Counted from the first letter of the stretch, positions 33,609-45,634 are shown. The stretch: 64,000 nucleotides of DNA from Sphingomonas sp. NBWT7 (GCF_014217605.1 NZ_CP043639.1:1883501-1947500), one strand, 5' to 3'. Numbers and translations are program-made. The notes: generated from the letters alone by a model not told the origin.

Positions 33609-36115
33609 GCCTCTACGCCCAGGACGATACCGCGCTGCGCGCCGCGCAGGAAGAGCGGCTGCGCGCCGTGTGGAAGCCGCCGTCGGGCTGGTTCTTCCGC
33701 TGGACCGACGTCAACAACAACCGCGTCGGCGTGTGGTACACGCTGACGGCGTTCGGCTTCATGCTGTTCGCGGGCGTGCTGGCGCTGATCATGCGCACGC
33801 AGCTGGCGGTGCCCGAGAACAATCTCGTCTCGGCGAACACCTTTAACCAGTTGTTCACGCTGCACGGCTCGATGATGATGTTTCTGTTCGCCGTGCCGAT
33901 GTTTGAGGCCGTGTCGATCATCCTCCTGCCGCAGCTCTTGGGCGCGCGCGACCTGCCCTTCCCGCGCCTTTCCGCCTTCGGTTACTGGAGCTTCCTGCTG
34001 GGCGGCGTGTTCGTCGGCGGATCGATCTTCTTCAACGCCGCGCCCGACGGCGGGTGGTTCATGTATCCGCCGTTGACGACGCGCACCGACCTCTCCGGCA
34101 TCGGCGCCGATATCTGGATGCTCGGCCTCAGCTTCATCGAGGTATCGTCGGTCGCAGCGGCGGTGGAGCTGATCGTCGGCGTGCTGAAATGCCGCCCGCC
34201 GGGCATGCGGCTCAACCTGATGCCGCTCTACGCCTGGTACATCCTGGTCGTGGCGGTAATGATCCTGTTCGCCTTCCCGCCGCTGATCGCGGGCGACCTG
34301 CTGTTCGAAATGGAGCGGCTGCTCGGCTGGCCGTTCTTCGATGCGGCGAAGGGCGGCGATCCCTTGCTGTGGCAGCACCTGTTCTGGATCTTCGGCCATC
34401 CCGAAGTCTACATCGTCTTCCTGCCGTCGATCGCTTTGTTCGCGATGATGATCCCGACCTTCGCGCAGCGTCACCTGCTCGGCTATCCATGGATCGTGCT
34501 CGCCGCGGTCGGCACCGCCTTCCTGTCGTTCGGCCTGTGGGTGCACCACATGTTCGCGACCGGCCTGCCCAAGATCAGCCTCGCCTTCTTCTCCGCCGCG
34601 TCCGAAGCGGTGGCGATCCCCACGGGCGTGCAGATCTTCGCGTTCATCGCGACGCTGTGGGCGGGCAAGGTCAAATGGTCGACGCCGCTGCTTTACGCCA
34701 GCGGCAGCCTGGCGGTATTCGTGATCGGCGGGCTGACGGGGGTGATGGTGGCGATCGCGCCGTTCGACTGGCAGGCGCACGACACCTATTTCGTCGTCGC
34801 GCACCTCCATTACGTGCTGATCGGCGGGACGTTGCTGCCGCTGTTCGGCGGGCTCTATTATTACTGGCCGCTGATCACCGGAAAGAAGCTGAGCGACCGG
34901 CTGGGCCGCACCGCCTTCTGGATCATGTTCGTCGGCATCAACCTCACCTTCTTCCCGATGCATTTGTCGGGGCTGGAAGGGATGCCGCGGCGCGTCTTCA
35001 CCTATCCCGCCGAGCTCAACATCGGCTGGCTCAACCTCGCCTCGACCGCGGGATCGTATCTCTTTGCGTCGGGCGTGCTGGTGCTGGTGATCGATCTGGC
35101 GCTGTCGCCGAGCCGCAAGAAGGCGCCGCGCAATCCGTGGAACGCGGGCACGCTCGAGTGGCTGGCGCATCCCGACGACGAGGATTGGGGCATACGATCG
35201 GTGCCGCTGATCGAGAGCCGCTATCCGATCTGGGACCAGAAGAACTTCGTCGCCAAGGTGGACGAGGGGCGCTTCTTCCTGCCCGATGCCGAGGAAGGCC
35301 GGCGTGAGACGATCATCACGTCGGTACTCGATGCGAAGCCGGTATCGGTGATCCGGCTGGGCACACCGAGCGTCAAGCCGATGATCACCGCGGTGGCGCT
35401 GGGATCGGTGTTCATCCTGACGACCTATCACCTGTACCTGGCGGCGGCGCTGTTCGGCGTCGTCACGCTCGGCTGCGTGCTGTGGTGGCTGTGGGATACC
35501 GCCGAGATCCCCGAGAAGCCGGAGAAGCCGATCGGCCACGGGATGACGATGCCGCTCTACCTGTCCGGCCCGGCGGCGCCCGGCTGGTGGGCGATGTTCA
35601 TCACGATGATGGCGGATGCCACCGCCTTCTCCGGCCTCGTCTTCGGTTATTATTTCTACTGGACGATCCATCCCGATTTCGGTGCCGGGTTCGACGGGCC
35701 GGGAAGCGCCGGGCCGCTGCTCGCGCTGGCCTGCTCGCTCGGCAGCTGGGCGGCGACCGTGGCTGCGCGCGAGATGCACCGCCGCGGCGGCGTGACGGCG
35801 GCGCGCGGGCTGCTGATCGCGGGCGCAGGCGCGGCGGCGGCGAGCATCGCGGCGGGGCTCGGCAGCCTTGACGGGCTCGATCCGAAGGCGAACGTCTATC
35901 CGGCGATCGTCTGGGTGCTGGTGATCTGGACGGTGGCGCACGCCGCGGTCGGCATCGTGATGCAGCTCTACACGCTGGCGCGCAGCATCGCCGGCAAGAT
36001 GGACCCGGCGCATGACGCCGATCTTCGCAACATCACCGTCTATCAGCACTTCTTCGCGCTGACCGCGATCGTCGCCTATCTCACCGTCGGGCTGTTCCCG
36101 GAGGCGGGGCTGTGA
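33605..36115 (+). CDS. Cytochrome c oxidase fused subunit I-III
   Basis: An 836-residue fusion of haem-copper oxidase subunit I (about residues 1-560) and subunit III (about 640-836). Haem and copper ligands are visible: TLHGSMMMFLF, WIFGHPEVYIVFLPS (with the cross-linked His-Tyr), LWVHHMFATGLPK and HDTYFVVAHLHYVLIGG. The III part includes PGWWAMFITMMADATAFSGL and ends in YQHFFALTAIVAYLTVGLF. It reduces oxygen to water and pumps protons in the inner membrane. Start ATG at 33605 and stop both overlap neighbours by four bases. The antisense frame of similar length is a GC shadow. Confidence 0.96.
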   Translation: MSLYAQDDTALRAAQEERLRAVWKPPSGWFFRWTDVNNNRVGVWYTLTAFGFMLFAGVLALIMRTQLAVPENNLVSANTFNQLFTLHGSMMMFLFAVPMFEAVSIILLPQLLGARDLPFPRLSAFGYWSFLLGGVFVGGSIFFNAAPDGGWFMYPPLTTRTDLSGIGADIWMLGLSFIEVSSVAAAVELIVGVLKCRPPGMRLNLMPLYAWYILVVAVMILFAFPPLIAGDLLFEMERLLGWPFFDAAKGGDPLLWQHLFWIFGHPEVYIVFLPSIALFAMMIPTFAQRHLLGYPWIVLAAVGTAFLSFGLWVHHMFATGLPKISLAFFSAASEAVAIPTGVQIFAFIATLWAGKVKWSTPLLYASGSLAVFVIGGLTGVMVAIAPFDWQAHDTYFVVAHLHYVLIGGTLLPLFGGLYYYWPLITGKKLSDRLGRTAFWIMFVGINLTFFPMHLSGLEGMPRRVFTYPAELNIGWLNLASTAGSYLFASGVLVLVIDLALSPSRKKAPRNPWNAGTLEWLAHPDDEDWGIRSVPLIESRYPIWDQKNFVAKVDEGRFFLPDAEEGRRETIITSVLDAKPVSVIRLGTPSVKPMITAVALGSVFILTTYHLYLAAALFGVVTLGCVLWWLWDTAEIPEKPEKPIGHGMTMPLYLSGPAAPGWWAMFITMMADATAFSGLVFGYYFYWTIHPDFGAGFDGPGSAGPLLALACSLGSWAATVAAREMHRRGGVTAARGLLIAGAGAAAASIAAGLGSLDGLDPKANVYPAIVWVLVIWTVAHAAVGIVMQLYTLARSIAGKMDPAHDADLRNITVYQHFFALTAIVAYLTVGLFPEAGL

Positions 36116-36489
36116 GGCGCTGGCTGAAACGCGCGCAGCGGCTGCGCGTCACCTTGTGGACGCTGATCGTGCCGCCGACGACGTGGGCGGTACATTTCCT
36201 GTTTTCGTACCTGTGGGCGGCGGTATCGTGTGCGAAGCTGGGCGAATGGGCGCGCTTTCCCACCGCCTTCGCGATCGGCACGGTTGCGGCGCTCGCCGTC
36301 ATCGTCGTGTCCGGCATCATCGCGCTGCAACAGTCGCGCACCCCCGGCGACGTCGCGCCGCACGACGAGGGTACCGACGTCGATCGGCTGCGCTTCCTCG
36401 CCTATTCGACGCTGCTGCTCGCCGGATTGAGCTTCATCGGCGTGGTGTTCACCGCGCTTCCCGTCCTCGTGCTGAGCGATTGCCGGTGA
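36112..36489 (+). CDS. Small membrane protein of the oxidase operon
   Basis: A 125-residue protein with three predicted membrane helices: about residues 14-36 (TLWTLIVPPTTWAVHFLFSY), 52-72 (AIGTVAALAVIVVSGIIALQ) and 97-118 (STLLLAGLSFIGVVFTALPV). The segment PPTTWAVHFLFSYLWAA recurs in uncharacterised proteins of alternative cytochrome oxidase operons, so a role in oxidase assembly or as an extra subunit is likely. GTG start overlapping the previous stop (GTGA) and GTGA overlap with the next gene show strict translational coupling. Confidence 0.83.
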   Translation: MRRWLKRAQRLRVTLWTLIVPPTTWAVHFLFSYLWAAVSCAKLGEWARFPTAFAIGTVAALAVIVVSGIIALQQSRTPGDVAPHDEGTDVDRLRFLAYSTLLLAGLSFIGVVFTALPVLVLSDCR

Positions 36490-37079
36490 GGCGCGGCGCT
36501 CTGGCGGCGGGGCTAGCGCTGTTCCCGCTCGGCTGGGCGGCGAGCAGCGTCACGGTCGGCGCGTGGGCGATGACCGGGCATATGGTGGCGCACATGATCG
36601 CGGTCGCGGTCGCGGCGCCGCTTGTCGCGTTCGGCGTGCAAGGCACGCGGGCCGATCCGGCAGGGCGCTGGCCGCGGGCAGCGACGCCGAGCGCCGCGGC
36701 GCTGATCGAGGCGATCGTCGTGTGGGGCTGGCACGTGCCCGCGCTGCGCCGGCTGGTTCACGATCACCCCGGCTGGCTGGTCGTCGAGCAGGCGAGCTTC
36801 CTTGCCGCGGGGCTGCTGCTGTGGGCCGCCGTGCTCGCGCCGCGGCATCGCATGGCTGGCGTCGGCGCGCTGCTTGTCACGTCGATGCACATGACGCTGC
36901 TCGGCGCGTTGATCGGCCTCGCACCGCGGCCGCTGTACGGCCATGGCGGCGTGGCGGCGCTGGCGGACCAGCAGGTCGCCGGCGTGGTGATGCTGCTGAT
37001 CGGCGGGATCGCGTACCTCGTCGGCGGGCTGGTGATGCTAGGCCGGCTCCTCCAACACCGTGGCGAGGCGCCCGCATGA
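36486..37079 (+). CDS. CtaG-like cytochrome c oxidase assembly protein
   Basis: A 197-residue membrane protein of the caa3-type CtaG family (distinct from the copper chaperone Cox11), with five to six helices. Conserved His-rich helices are seen: TGHMVAHMIAVAVAAPLVAF, VVWGWHVPALRRLVHDHP and LLVTSMHMTLLGALIGL, and the ending ADQQVAGVVMLLIGGIAYLV is diagnostic. It is thought to help copper insertion into the oxidase. GTG start at 36486 overlaps the previous stop, and the stop overlaps the cytochrome c gene as ATGA. The protein lacks the first one or two helices of longer homologues. Confidence 0.88.
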   Translation: MRRGALAAGLALFPLGWAASSVTVGAWAMTGHMVAHMIAVAVAAPLVAFGVQGTRADPAGRWPRAATPSAAALIEAIVVWGWHVPALRRLVHDHPGWLVVEQASFLAAGLLLWAAVLAPRHRMAGVGALLVTSMHMTLLGALIGLAPRPLYGHGGVAALADQQVAGVVMLLIGGIAYLVGGLVMLGRLLQHRGEAPA

Positions 37080-38122
37080 CGATCCGCATCACTTGGGCGC
37101 GCGCGATCGCGACGCTCGTCGGCCTCGCGCTCGCCGGCCTGCTGTTCGCTTGGTCGGGCGTGTTCAACATCGCCGCATCGAGCGGGCATTGGGCGATTAC
37201 CGACTGGTTCTTGCACTGGACGATGCGCAATTCGGTGCGCACGCACGCCGCCTTTTCCTCGCCCGACGATCCGATCGATCGCAGCGGGATGGTGAGCGCG
37301 GCGGGGCATTTCGCCAACGCCTGCTCGGTCTGCCACGGCGCGCCGGGCGTGAAGCCGGCGCCGGTGATGCAGGCGGCGACCCCGCCCGCGCCCAACCTCG
37401 CGATCAACGCGCGCGAGTGGACCGACAAGCAGCTGTTCTGGATCCTGCAGCACGGCGTCAAATACACCGGCATGCCCGCCTGGGCGGTGCAGGATCGTCC
37501 CGACGAGGTGCGCCGCATGGTCGCCTTCGTCCGCCAACTGCCCGAGATGCGTGCCGAGGAGTACAAGCAGCTCGTCGGCGAGGCGCAGCCGGGGCGCGAC
37601 CTCGCCGCCTGCACCGGCTGCCACGGCGACGACGGGCGGGGGCGCGGCGCGGGAGACATTCCGATCCTCGGCGGGCAGCGGCCGGAGTATCTGCATGCCG
37701 CGCTGCGCGCCTATGCCGGCGGCCGCCGCTCGAGCGCGGTGATGCAGCAGGTGGCGATGCGGATGGAGCCCGCCGCGATGGCGAGCACCGCGCGGCAGTT
37801 CGCGGCGATGCCGGGGATCGGCGGCACGCTGCCCGCCCTGCCTGAGCAGTCCGCCGGCACCGCGCTGGCCGCGCGGATCGTCGCGCAGGGGCTGCCCGTC
37901 AAGCAGCTACCCGCCTGCGCTAGCTGCCACGCCGACGGTAAGCCCTATCCCGTCATAGCGGGGCAGCGTGCGGCTTATATCGCCGGGCGACTGCGTCAGT
38001 GGCGCGGCGACAAGAACGTCGTCGACGCGCGCAAGAGTCACGCGACGATGCCCGTCATCGCGCGCCGTATCCCTGAGGAGATGATCGACCCGCTCGCGCG
38101 CTACCTTGCCGCTGCGCGATAG
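37076..38122 (+). CDS. Tri-haem membrane-anchored cytochrome c
   Basis: A 348-residue protein with one N-terminal membrane helix (IATLVGLALAGLLFAWSGVF) and three haem c sites: NACSVCHGAPG (about residue 85), LAACTGCHGDDGRG (about 180) and LPACASCHADGKPYP (about 280). Axial methionines are suggested by KYTGMPAW and SHATMPVIA. It would be held on the periplasmic face and deliver electrons to the oxidase. The ATG overlaps the CtaG-like stop, and it is the last gene of the operon. The two C-terminal domains resemble the tandem cytochromes c4 arrangement. Confidence 0.92.
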   Translation: MTIRITWARAIATLVGLALAGLLFAWSGVFNIAASSGHWAITDWFLHWTMRNSVRTHAAFSSPDDPIDRSGMVSAAGHFANACSVCHGAPGVKPAPVMQAATPPAPNLAINAREWTDKQLFWILQHGVKYTGMPAWAVQDRPDEVRRMVAFVRQLPEMRAEEYKQLVGEAQPGRDLAACTGCHGDDGRGRGAGDIPILGGQRPEYLHAALRAYAGGRRSSAVMQQVAMRMEPAAMASTARQFAAMPGIGGTLPALPEQSAGTALAARIVAQGLPVKQLPACASCHADGKPYPVIAGQRAAYIAGRLRQWRGDKNVVDARKSHATMPVIARRIPEEMIDPLARYLAAAR

Positions 38123-38208
38123 GGCGGGCGTCGGTCGGTCCAGGGTGCGGCGGGGCAGCTTGCCGCCTAGCAAGAGTTCGCGGCGGGGCGGTCGCAACGG
38201 GGCGGCGC

Positions 38209-40725
38209 CTAGAAGGTCAGCCGCACCGTGCCGCCCCAGGTGCGCGGGTCGCCGAGTTGCGCCGAGATGAGGCCGGTGTTGCCCGGCGTGACGGCGAGCG
38301 ATTCGAAGTAGTTGCGGTCGAACGCGTTGCGCACCCAGGCGAAGACGTCGAAGCGATCGTTGCGGATGCCGACGCGGAAGTTGTGGATCGAATAGCCATC
38401 GATATCGGTGTAGATCGAGCGCGACGCGTTGGACGAGAATTTCGAGCGGTAATTGGCGTCATAGCCGACATAGCCCTGCGCTTCCTGCCCGAAGACGATG
38501 CCCGGCACGTTATACTCGCCGCCCCATGAAAAGGCCCATTTCGACAGGCCCGGCAGCCACTGGCCCGAGACGTTGCAATTCGCCGGGCTGTTCGCCCCCG
38601 GGGTCGCTGCCGGACCCGGCGGGGTGCCGGTGCCGCCGCCGGCGAGCTCGGGCGGGCACGGCGCATCGACGAAGCGGACGAACTTGCCATCGGTGTACGC
38701 ACCGCTGACATAGCCGCTGAACCGGTCGGTCGGGCGGACCGAGAAATCTGCCTCGACGCCGCGCACGCGCACCTTGTCGGCATTGGCAAGATAGCCGCGC
38801 AGGACGTTGCTGCCGCTGACGTTGCTGATCACGCTCGCCTGGAAATCCTTGATGTCGGTCCAGAAGCCGGTGACGTTGAGCGTCGCGCGGCGATCCCAGA
38901 ACTGCGATTTGACGCCGACCTCGAAGTGGTCGACCTTCTCCGGATCGATCTGCGCGACGTCGAGCGCGGGAAGGCCGCTCGGCAGGCTGGGCACACCGTT
39001 GAGGTTGATCCCGCCGGTCTTGAACGATCGCGCATAGGTGGCGTAGCCGAGCACGTCGGGCGCGACCTTGTACGACAGGTTCAGATCGTAGGACAGATTC
39101 CAGTCGCTGAACTTGGGCTCGAAGAATTGCGAGGCCTGCGTGCCGCGCTGCGCCGCGATCCAGGGATCGTTGTAATAGGCGCTCGCCGGGTCGTTCGAGA
39201 CAACGCGCCGCGTGCCGTCCGACGCGGTGCCGGTGACGATCGAGTTATACAGCCCGTCCTTCTTGTCGTAGTTGAGGCGGATGCCGGGAGAGATCGTCAG
39301 CGCCTCGGTCGGATGCCAGTTGAGCTTGCCGAACGCCGCGACGCTGAGATTGTCGAGCCGGATGTCGTTTTCCGCGAGCAGTCCGTTCAGCACCGCCGGG
39401 TTGCGCGACAGCGCGCTGCCGGGCGCGAGCAGCCACGCGCTGCCCGCCGGGCCCGTTTCCTGCACCCCGCTGGTGCGAATTTCCTGATAGAAGCCGAACG
39501 CGCCGACGACGAAATCGACCTTGCCCGCGTCGTAGGCGTAGCGCAGTTCCTGCGTATACTGGTTTTGCTTGGTCGGGTTGTTGACGCGCGTGTAGACCGG
39601 CAGGCCGGTGAAATCGCGGTCGTTCTTGGGTCCCCAATCCCAGTAGCGCCACGCGGTGACCGACGTCAGCGTGCCGTCGCCGACGTCCGCCTCGGCACGC
39701 AGCGACAGCCCGCCCATCTCGTTGCGCGCGGCCAGCGCCGCGTCGAGATCGGTCCGGCGATCGAACGGATCGGTGCTCGGCACGCGATAGCCGGGGAACA
39801 GCGCGGTCAGCGCGGCATATTGCCGGTTGGCGGCGCGCTGCGTCGTGCCGACGCGAGCGTAGATCTGGCCGCAGCAGATCGGATCCTGCAGGTTGTAATC
39901 GCCCGACAGCGTCAGCCGCAGCCCGTTCATCGGCTTCCACAGCAGCGATCCGCGCACCCCCAGATTATCCTGCGAGTTGATCCACTGGTTGCTGGTGACG
40001 TTGTAGATCGTACCGCGGCGATCGGTGGTGGACACGCTGATCCGCGCGGCTAGATCGTCGGTGATCGGGCCGGAGACCGACGCCTCGCCCTGTTTGAAGC
40101 TGTAGTTGCCGAGCGACACCTCGGCCTTGCCCTCGTAGTCGAAGCTCGGCGCGCGAGTGGTGATGTTGATCGCGCCGGCGGTGGTGTTCTTGCCGTAGAG
40201 CGTGCCCTGCGGCCCGCGCAGCACCTCGATCTGCTCGACGTCGACGAAGTCGAGCGTCGCGGCGGCGATGCGGTTGTAATACACCTGATCGATGTAGATT
40301 CCAACACCCTGTTCGAAGCCGTCGTTGGTAAGGCCGAACGGCGCGCCGATGCCGCGGATGTTGATGAACGTGTTGCGCGGATTGGTGGAGAAGAACTGCA
40401 GCGACGGCTGCAGCTGAGTCAGGCGGTTGACGTTGTAGGTGCCCTGCGATTCGAGCGTCCCGGCGTCGATCACGCTGATCGCGATCGGAACGTCCTGCAC
40501 GTTCTCCGCCTTGCGCCGCGCGGTAACGAGGATGTCGCCGCCGTTGGTAGCGGCGGGCAGGGTCGTGGCGGTGGTCGCCACCTGAGGCTCCGCCGTCACC
40601 GTCGCGGGTGCCGTGACCGCTGCCAGCGTCACGGGCGCGTCGCTGGCTTGCGCCGCCGCATTGCCGGCGACGACCGATCCGAGCGCACTGCCTACTAATA
40701 GCACCGCGATCCGGTTGCGCACCAT
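38209..40725 (-). CDS. TonB-dependent outer membrane receptor
   Basis: An 838-residue receptor. Signal peptide VRNRIAVLLVGSALGSVVAG (Ala-rich cut site near residue 25), TonB-box-like GGDILVTARRKAENVQDVPI, plug domain with TFINIRGIGAPFG, VGIYIDQVYYNR and IEVLRGPQGTLYGKNTTAGA, and a beta-barrel ending RTWGGTVRLTF. The plug type is that of iron-siderophore-like and sphingomonad catabolic receptors; the substrate is unknown. AAGGAGA lies six bases before the ATG. It is divergent from the ABC-F gene, 172 bases apart, and has a perfect hairpin just upstream of its ribosome binding site. Confidence 0.93.
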   Translation of the reverse strand: MVRNRIAVLLVGSALGSVVAGNAAAQASDAPVTLAAVTAPATVTAEPQVATTATTLPAATNGGDILVTARRKAENVQDVPIAISVIDAGTLESQGTYNVNRLTQLQPSLQFFSTNPRNTFINIRGIGAPFGLTNDGFEQGVGIYIDQVYYNRIAAATLDFVDVEQIEVLRGPQGTLYGKNTTAGAINITTRAPSFDYEGKAEVSLGNYSFKQGEASVSGPITDDLAARISVSTTDRRGTIYNVTSNQWINSQDNLGVRGSLLWKPMNGLRLTLSGDYNLQDPICCGQIYARVGTTQRAANRQYAALTALFPGYRVPSTDPFDRRTDLDAALAARNEMGGLSLRAEADVGDGTLTSVTAWRYWDWGPKNDRDFTGLPVYTRVNNPTKQNQYTQELRYAYDAGKVDFVVGAFGFYQEIRTSGVQETGPAGSAWLLAPGSALSRNPAVLNGLLAENDIRLDNLSVAAFGKLNWHPTEALTISPGIRLNYDKKDGLYNSIVTGTASDGTRRVVSNDPASAYYNDPWIAAQRGTQASQFFEPKFSDWNLSYDLNLSYKVAPDVLGYATYARSFKTGGINLNGVPSLPSGLPALDVAQIDPEKVDHFEVGVKSQFWDRRATLNVTGFWTDIKDFQASVISNVSGSNVLRGYLANADKVRVRGVEADFSVRPTDRFSGYVSGAYTDGKFVRFVDAPCPPELAGGGTGTPPGPAATPGANSPANCNVSGQWLPGLSKWAFSWGGEYNVPGIVFGQEAQGYVGYDANYRSKFSSNASRSIYTDIDGYSIHNFRVGIRNDRFDVFAWVRNAFDRNYFESLAVTPGNTGLISAQLGDPRTWGGTVRLTF

Positions 40726-40743
40726 CGAGCATCTCCTTCGTCT

Positions 40744-40768
40744 TATTCCTATTCAATGGATAGGAATA
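40744..40768 (-). promoter_or_regulatory. Perfect 9-bp inverted repeat in the receptor leader
   Basis: TATTCCTAT (40744-40752) and ATAGGAATA (40760-40768) are exact complements separated by seven bases. The element ends 18 bases upstream of the TonB receptor ATG, directly before its ribosome binding site. It could be an operator (for example for an iron-type regulator) or an RNA hairpin affecting translation. There is no T tract that would make it a terminator. Confidence 0.55.
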
Positions 40769-40897
40769 CACAACTGAGGGTCGGCGCCAATATTAGAAGC
40801 GCTTTGCCGCGTCCGAAGCGCAGCTTCTTTAGGCAGCGAACGGCGATCGTTGGCGGCGGCTTGGCGCATCGCGCGCGCGCGCCTATCTGCCGCCGCC

Positions 40898-42679
<1,782 letters not shown>

Positions 42680-42683
42680 GCGG

Positions 42684-43490
42684 CTATAGCGCGGTGCCCG
42701 ACCGTCCGGCGAGGTCGACGACGTACTGCCACGCCACGCGTCCCGAGCGGCTGCCGCGCCGCGTCGCCCACAGCAGCGCGTCGGCAGCATCGAACGTCAG
42801 CCCGTAACGCTCGGCATAGCCGCGCACGATCGCGAGATAGAGCGGCTGGTCGACGACATGGAAGCCGAGGCTGAGGCCAAAGCGATCGGCGAGCGCGAGC
42901 TGATCGTCGACTGCATCGCGCGCATTGATCGCGCTTTCCTGTTCGTGGATGTCGCGTGGAATCAGATGGCGGCGGTTCGACGTCACCACCAGCCGGGCGT
43001 TCGCCGGCCGCGCCTCCGCGCCGCCTTCAAGCAGCGAACGCAGCGTGCGCGCGTCGGACGCAGCGTCGAACCCGAGATCGTCGAGGAAGAGGACGAAGGC
43101 GCGCGGCGCGGCGGCGATCGTATCGAACAGGGCGGGCAGCCCATCGAGCTGGTCCGCCGCCACCTCGACCAGCGCAAGATCGCCGCCTTCGCGCTGCACC
43201 GCGCCGACGCACGCCTTGACCAGCGCCGACTTGCCCGTGCCGCGCGCACCCCACAGCAGCGCGTCCTGCGCCGCGTGCCCCGCCGCCAGCCGCTCGAGGT
43301 TGGCGAGCAGCGCGGCGCGCTGCGCCTCCACCCCGTGGAGCAGATCGAGCGGCAGCGGCGCGAAGGCGCGCGCGGGCGCGAGCGTGTTAGCGCGCCAGAC
43401 ATAGGCGGGATGCGCGCGCGGGTCGGCGGGCGGCGGCGGGGGCGGCGCGAGCCGTTCGAGCGCGGCGGCGATACGGGCGAGATCGTCCAT
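42684..43490 (-). CDS. DUF815 ATP-binding protein
   Basis: A 268-residue AAA-type ATPase of the DUF815 family. A Pro-rich N-terminus (APPPPPPADPRAHPAYVWRA) precedes Walker A DALLWGARGTGKSALVKACV, Walker B RAFVLFLDDLGFDAASD, and the sensor-like VVTSNRRHLIPRDIHEQESA. The family is widespread in alphaproteobacteria with no firm function. Start at ATG 43488-43490 where family similarity begins; upstream codons overlap the TPR gene region. It lies 43 bases after the TPR gene on the same strand and is convergent with the ABC-F gene, with four bases between. Confidence 0.9.
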   Translation of the reverse strand: MDDLARIAAALERLAPPPPPPADPRAHPAYVWRANTLAPARAFAPLPLDLLHGVEAQRAALLANLERLAAGHAAQDALLWGARGTGKSALVKACVGAVQREGGDLALVEVAADQLDGLPALFDTIAAAPRAFVLFLDDLGFDAASDARTLRSLLEGGAEARPANARLVVTSNRRHLIPRDIHEQESAINARDAVDDQLALADRFGLSLGFHVVDQPLYLAIVRGYAERYGLTFDAADALLWATRRGSRSGRVAWQYVVDLAGRSGTAL

Positions 43491-43533
43491 GGTCGCGCGT
43501 GCTAGGATGCCGCCCCGCCCCGCGCAACGCCTG

Positions 43534-45634
43534 CTACAGCGCGGCGAGCAGCGCCAGCGCGGGCTTGCGATCGAGGAATGCGGGGTCGGCGAGCGCGCGC
43601 GATATCGCCTGCCGCGCCTCCGCCCCCCGGCCGAGTTCCGCGAGCGCCTGCGCGAAGTGCCAGCGGATGCCGGCGTGCTGCGGCGCGAGCGTCGCGGCCT
43701 TGGCGAGCAGCGGCAGCGCGGCGCGCGCGTCGCCCCCTTCGTACAACGCCCAGCCATAGGCATCGCACGCCGCCGGGTTCATCGGCACCAGCCGATGCGC
43801 CGCGCGGGCGTAGACCAGCCCGGTATCGGCGTCGCCCGCCCCGACATAGGCGTAGCCGAGTTGCGCTAGCACGACCGCGTCGCGCGTGCCGACGTCGGCG
43901 CGCAGCCCTTCCAGCGTGTCGATCGCGGCGTCCCAGTCGCGCACGCCGAGTTGCAGATTGGCGAGCGCGCGGCGGGCGACGATGCTCTGCGGGTTCTGCG
44001 AAAGGTACAGCGCGAGCGCCTCCACGCCGAGCCGCCGTTGCCCGGCCCGGTCCGCCGCGTCGGCGAGCCGCAGCAGCGTCGGCGCGTCGAAGCGCAGGTC
44101 CGCCGCGCGACGATAGGCGGCGAGCGCGGGCGCGAACTGCCCCTGCGTCGCATAGACGTCGCCGGCGAGCAGCTGCGCGTCGGGCACGCCGGGCGAGACG
44201 GCGGCGATGCCCTGCGCCTCGCGCAGCGCGGCCGCGCCGTCGCCGGCATCGAGCAGGCCGCGGATGAAGGCGACGGCCGCGCCGGGATCGCCCGGGGCCG
44301 CGGCGACGGCGTTGGCGAGCACTGCGACGCCATTGTCGCTGCCGAACGATGTCGGCCCGGCGAGCGCCGGCCGCGCGGCACGATCGAGGAAGCGCGCCGC
44401 CCAGTCGCGCGCGCCCTTCGCCTCGAACGCGCGCGCGACCAAGCCGAGCGTGTAGCTGTCCGCGTCGCGGCGGGTGGCGACCGGTTCGAGCACGTCGAGC
44501 GTGCCCTGCGCATCGCCCGAACGAAGCAGCGCGGCGCCGAGCAGCCGCCGCGCGACGAGGTTCATTGGCTGCCGCGCGACGACCTCGCGAAAGCTCGCCA
44601 CCGCCTGTTCGTAGCCGCCGTCGGCATAGGCGAGCAGGCCGGTGAGCAGGACGGCACCCGTGTTCCCGCTCGCGCCGTTCATCCGGCCGAGCATCGCGCG
44701 GGCGAGATCGCGCTTGCCGGCGCGCGCCGCCATCACCGCCTGGAGATACAGCGCCTGCGGATCGCCGGGTCGCGCGGCGAGCGCGCGCCTAGTCGCGCCG
44801 AGCATGTCTGCGTAGCGCCCGGCGTCGCCCGCGGTCGCGGCATATTCGATCAGCGCTGGCTGATAGTAAGCATCCCGCGTCAGCGCCCGCTCGAACCACG
44901 GCAGCGCGGCGACGAGGCCGAAGCGGCTGCGCACCAACTGCCCGACGAGCACCGTCGCCGCGAGGTTCGCCGGATCGAGCGCGAGCGCGCGCTGCGCCGC
45001 GGCGCCGCCGGCGCGCACGTCGCCGGCGTCGAAGCGAATGCGGCCGAGATCGGCGAACGCCGCGGCGTCGCGCGGGTTGGCGGCGACGATCGCCTGCAGC
45101 GCCCGCGTTGCGCCCGGCACGTCGCCCTTCGCGGCGAGCGCGCGTGCGGTCACGCGTCGGGCGTAGCCGGCGTAGCGCGGCGCGGCGCGCGCGGCTTCGG
45201 CAATGGCACGATCGGGATCGTCCTGCGCTAAGAAGGAATCGGCGAACAATTGGTGCAGCCGTGCGGGCGCGACGCCGCCCTGCACCGCGCGATTGAGCGC
45301 GCCCTCGGCGGCGACACCCTCGCCGAGCAGGAGGTAGACGCGGCCGAGCACCGCGCTGGCGATCGCGCCATCGAGACCCTTGCTGGCGACCAGCGCGTGA
45401 TTGCGTGCCGCGCTGTAGTTGCCGCGGTCGAGTGCGGCGAGGCTGGCCGATAGCGCGCCGCGCGGATCGGGCGCGGCGGCGCGGCGCGCGAGCAGCACGA
45501 TCCCGCCGAGCAGCAGGCCGGCGAGCGCGAGCCCGGCAAGGAGTCGCAGCGCCGCCGCGGAAAGCCATGCCGGGCGCGCTAGGCGGCGCGGCGCACGGCG
45601 CCGGCCGCGCAGCATCGGGTAGCGGCGCGGTTCC

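Noticed and set aside
33587-36049. 820-residue minus-strand open frame
   Set aside because: It is fully antisense to the oxidase subunit I-III gene and has the His/Arg/Glu-rich composition of a GC shadow frame.
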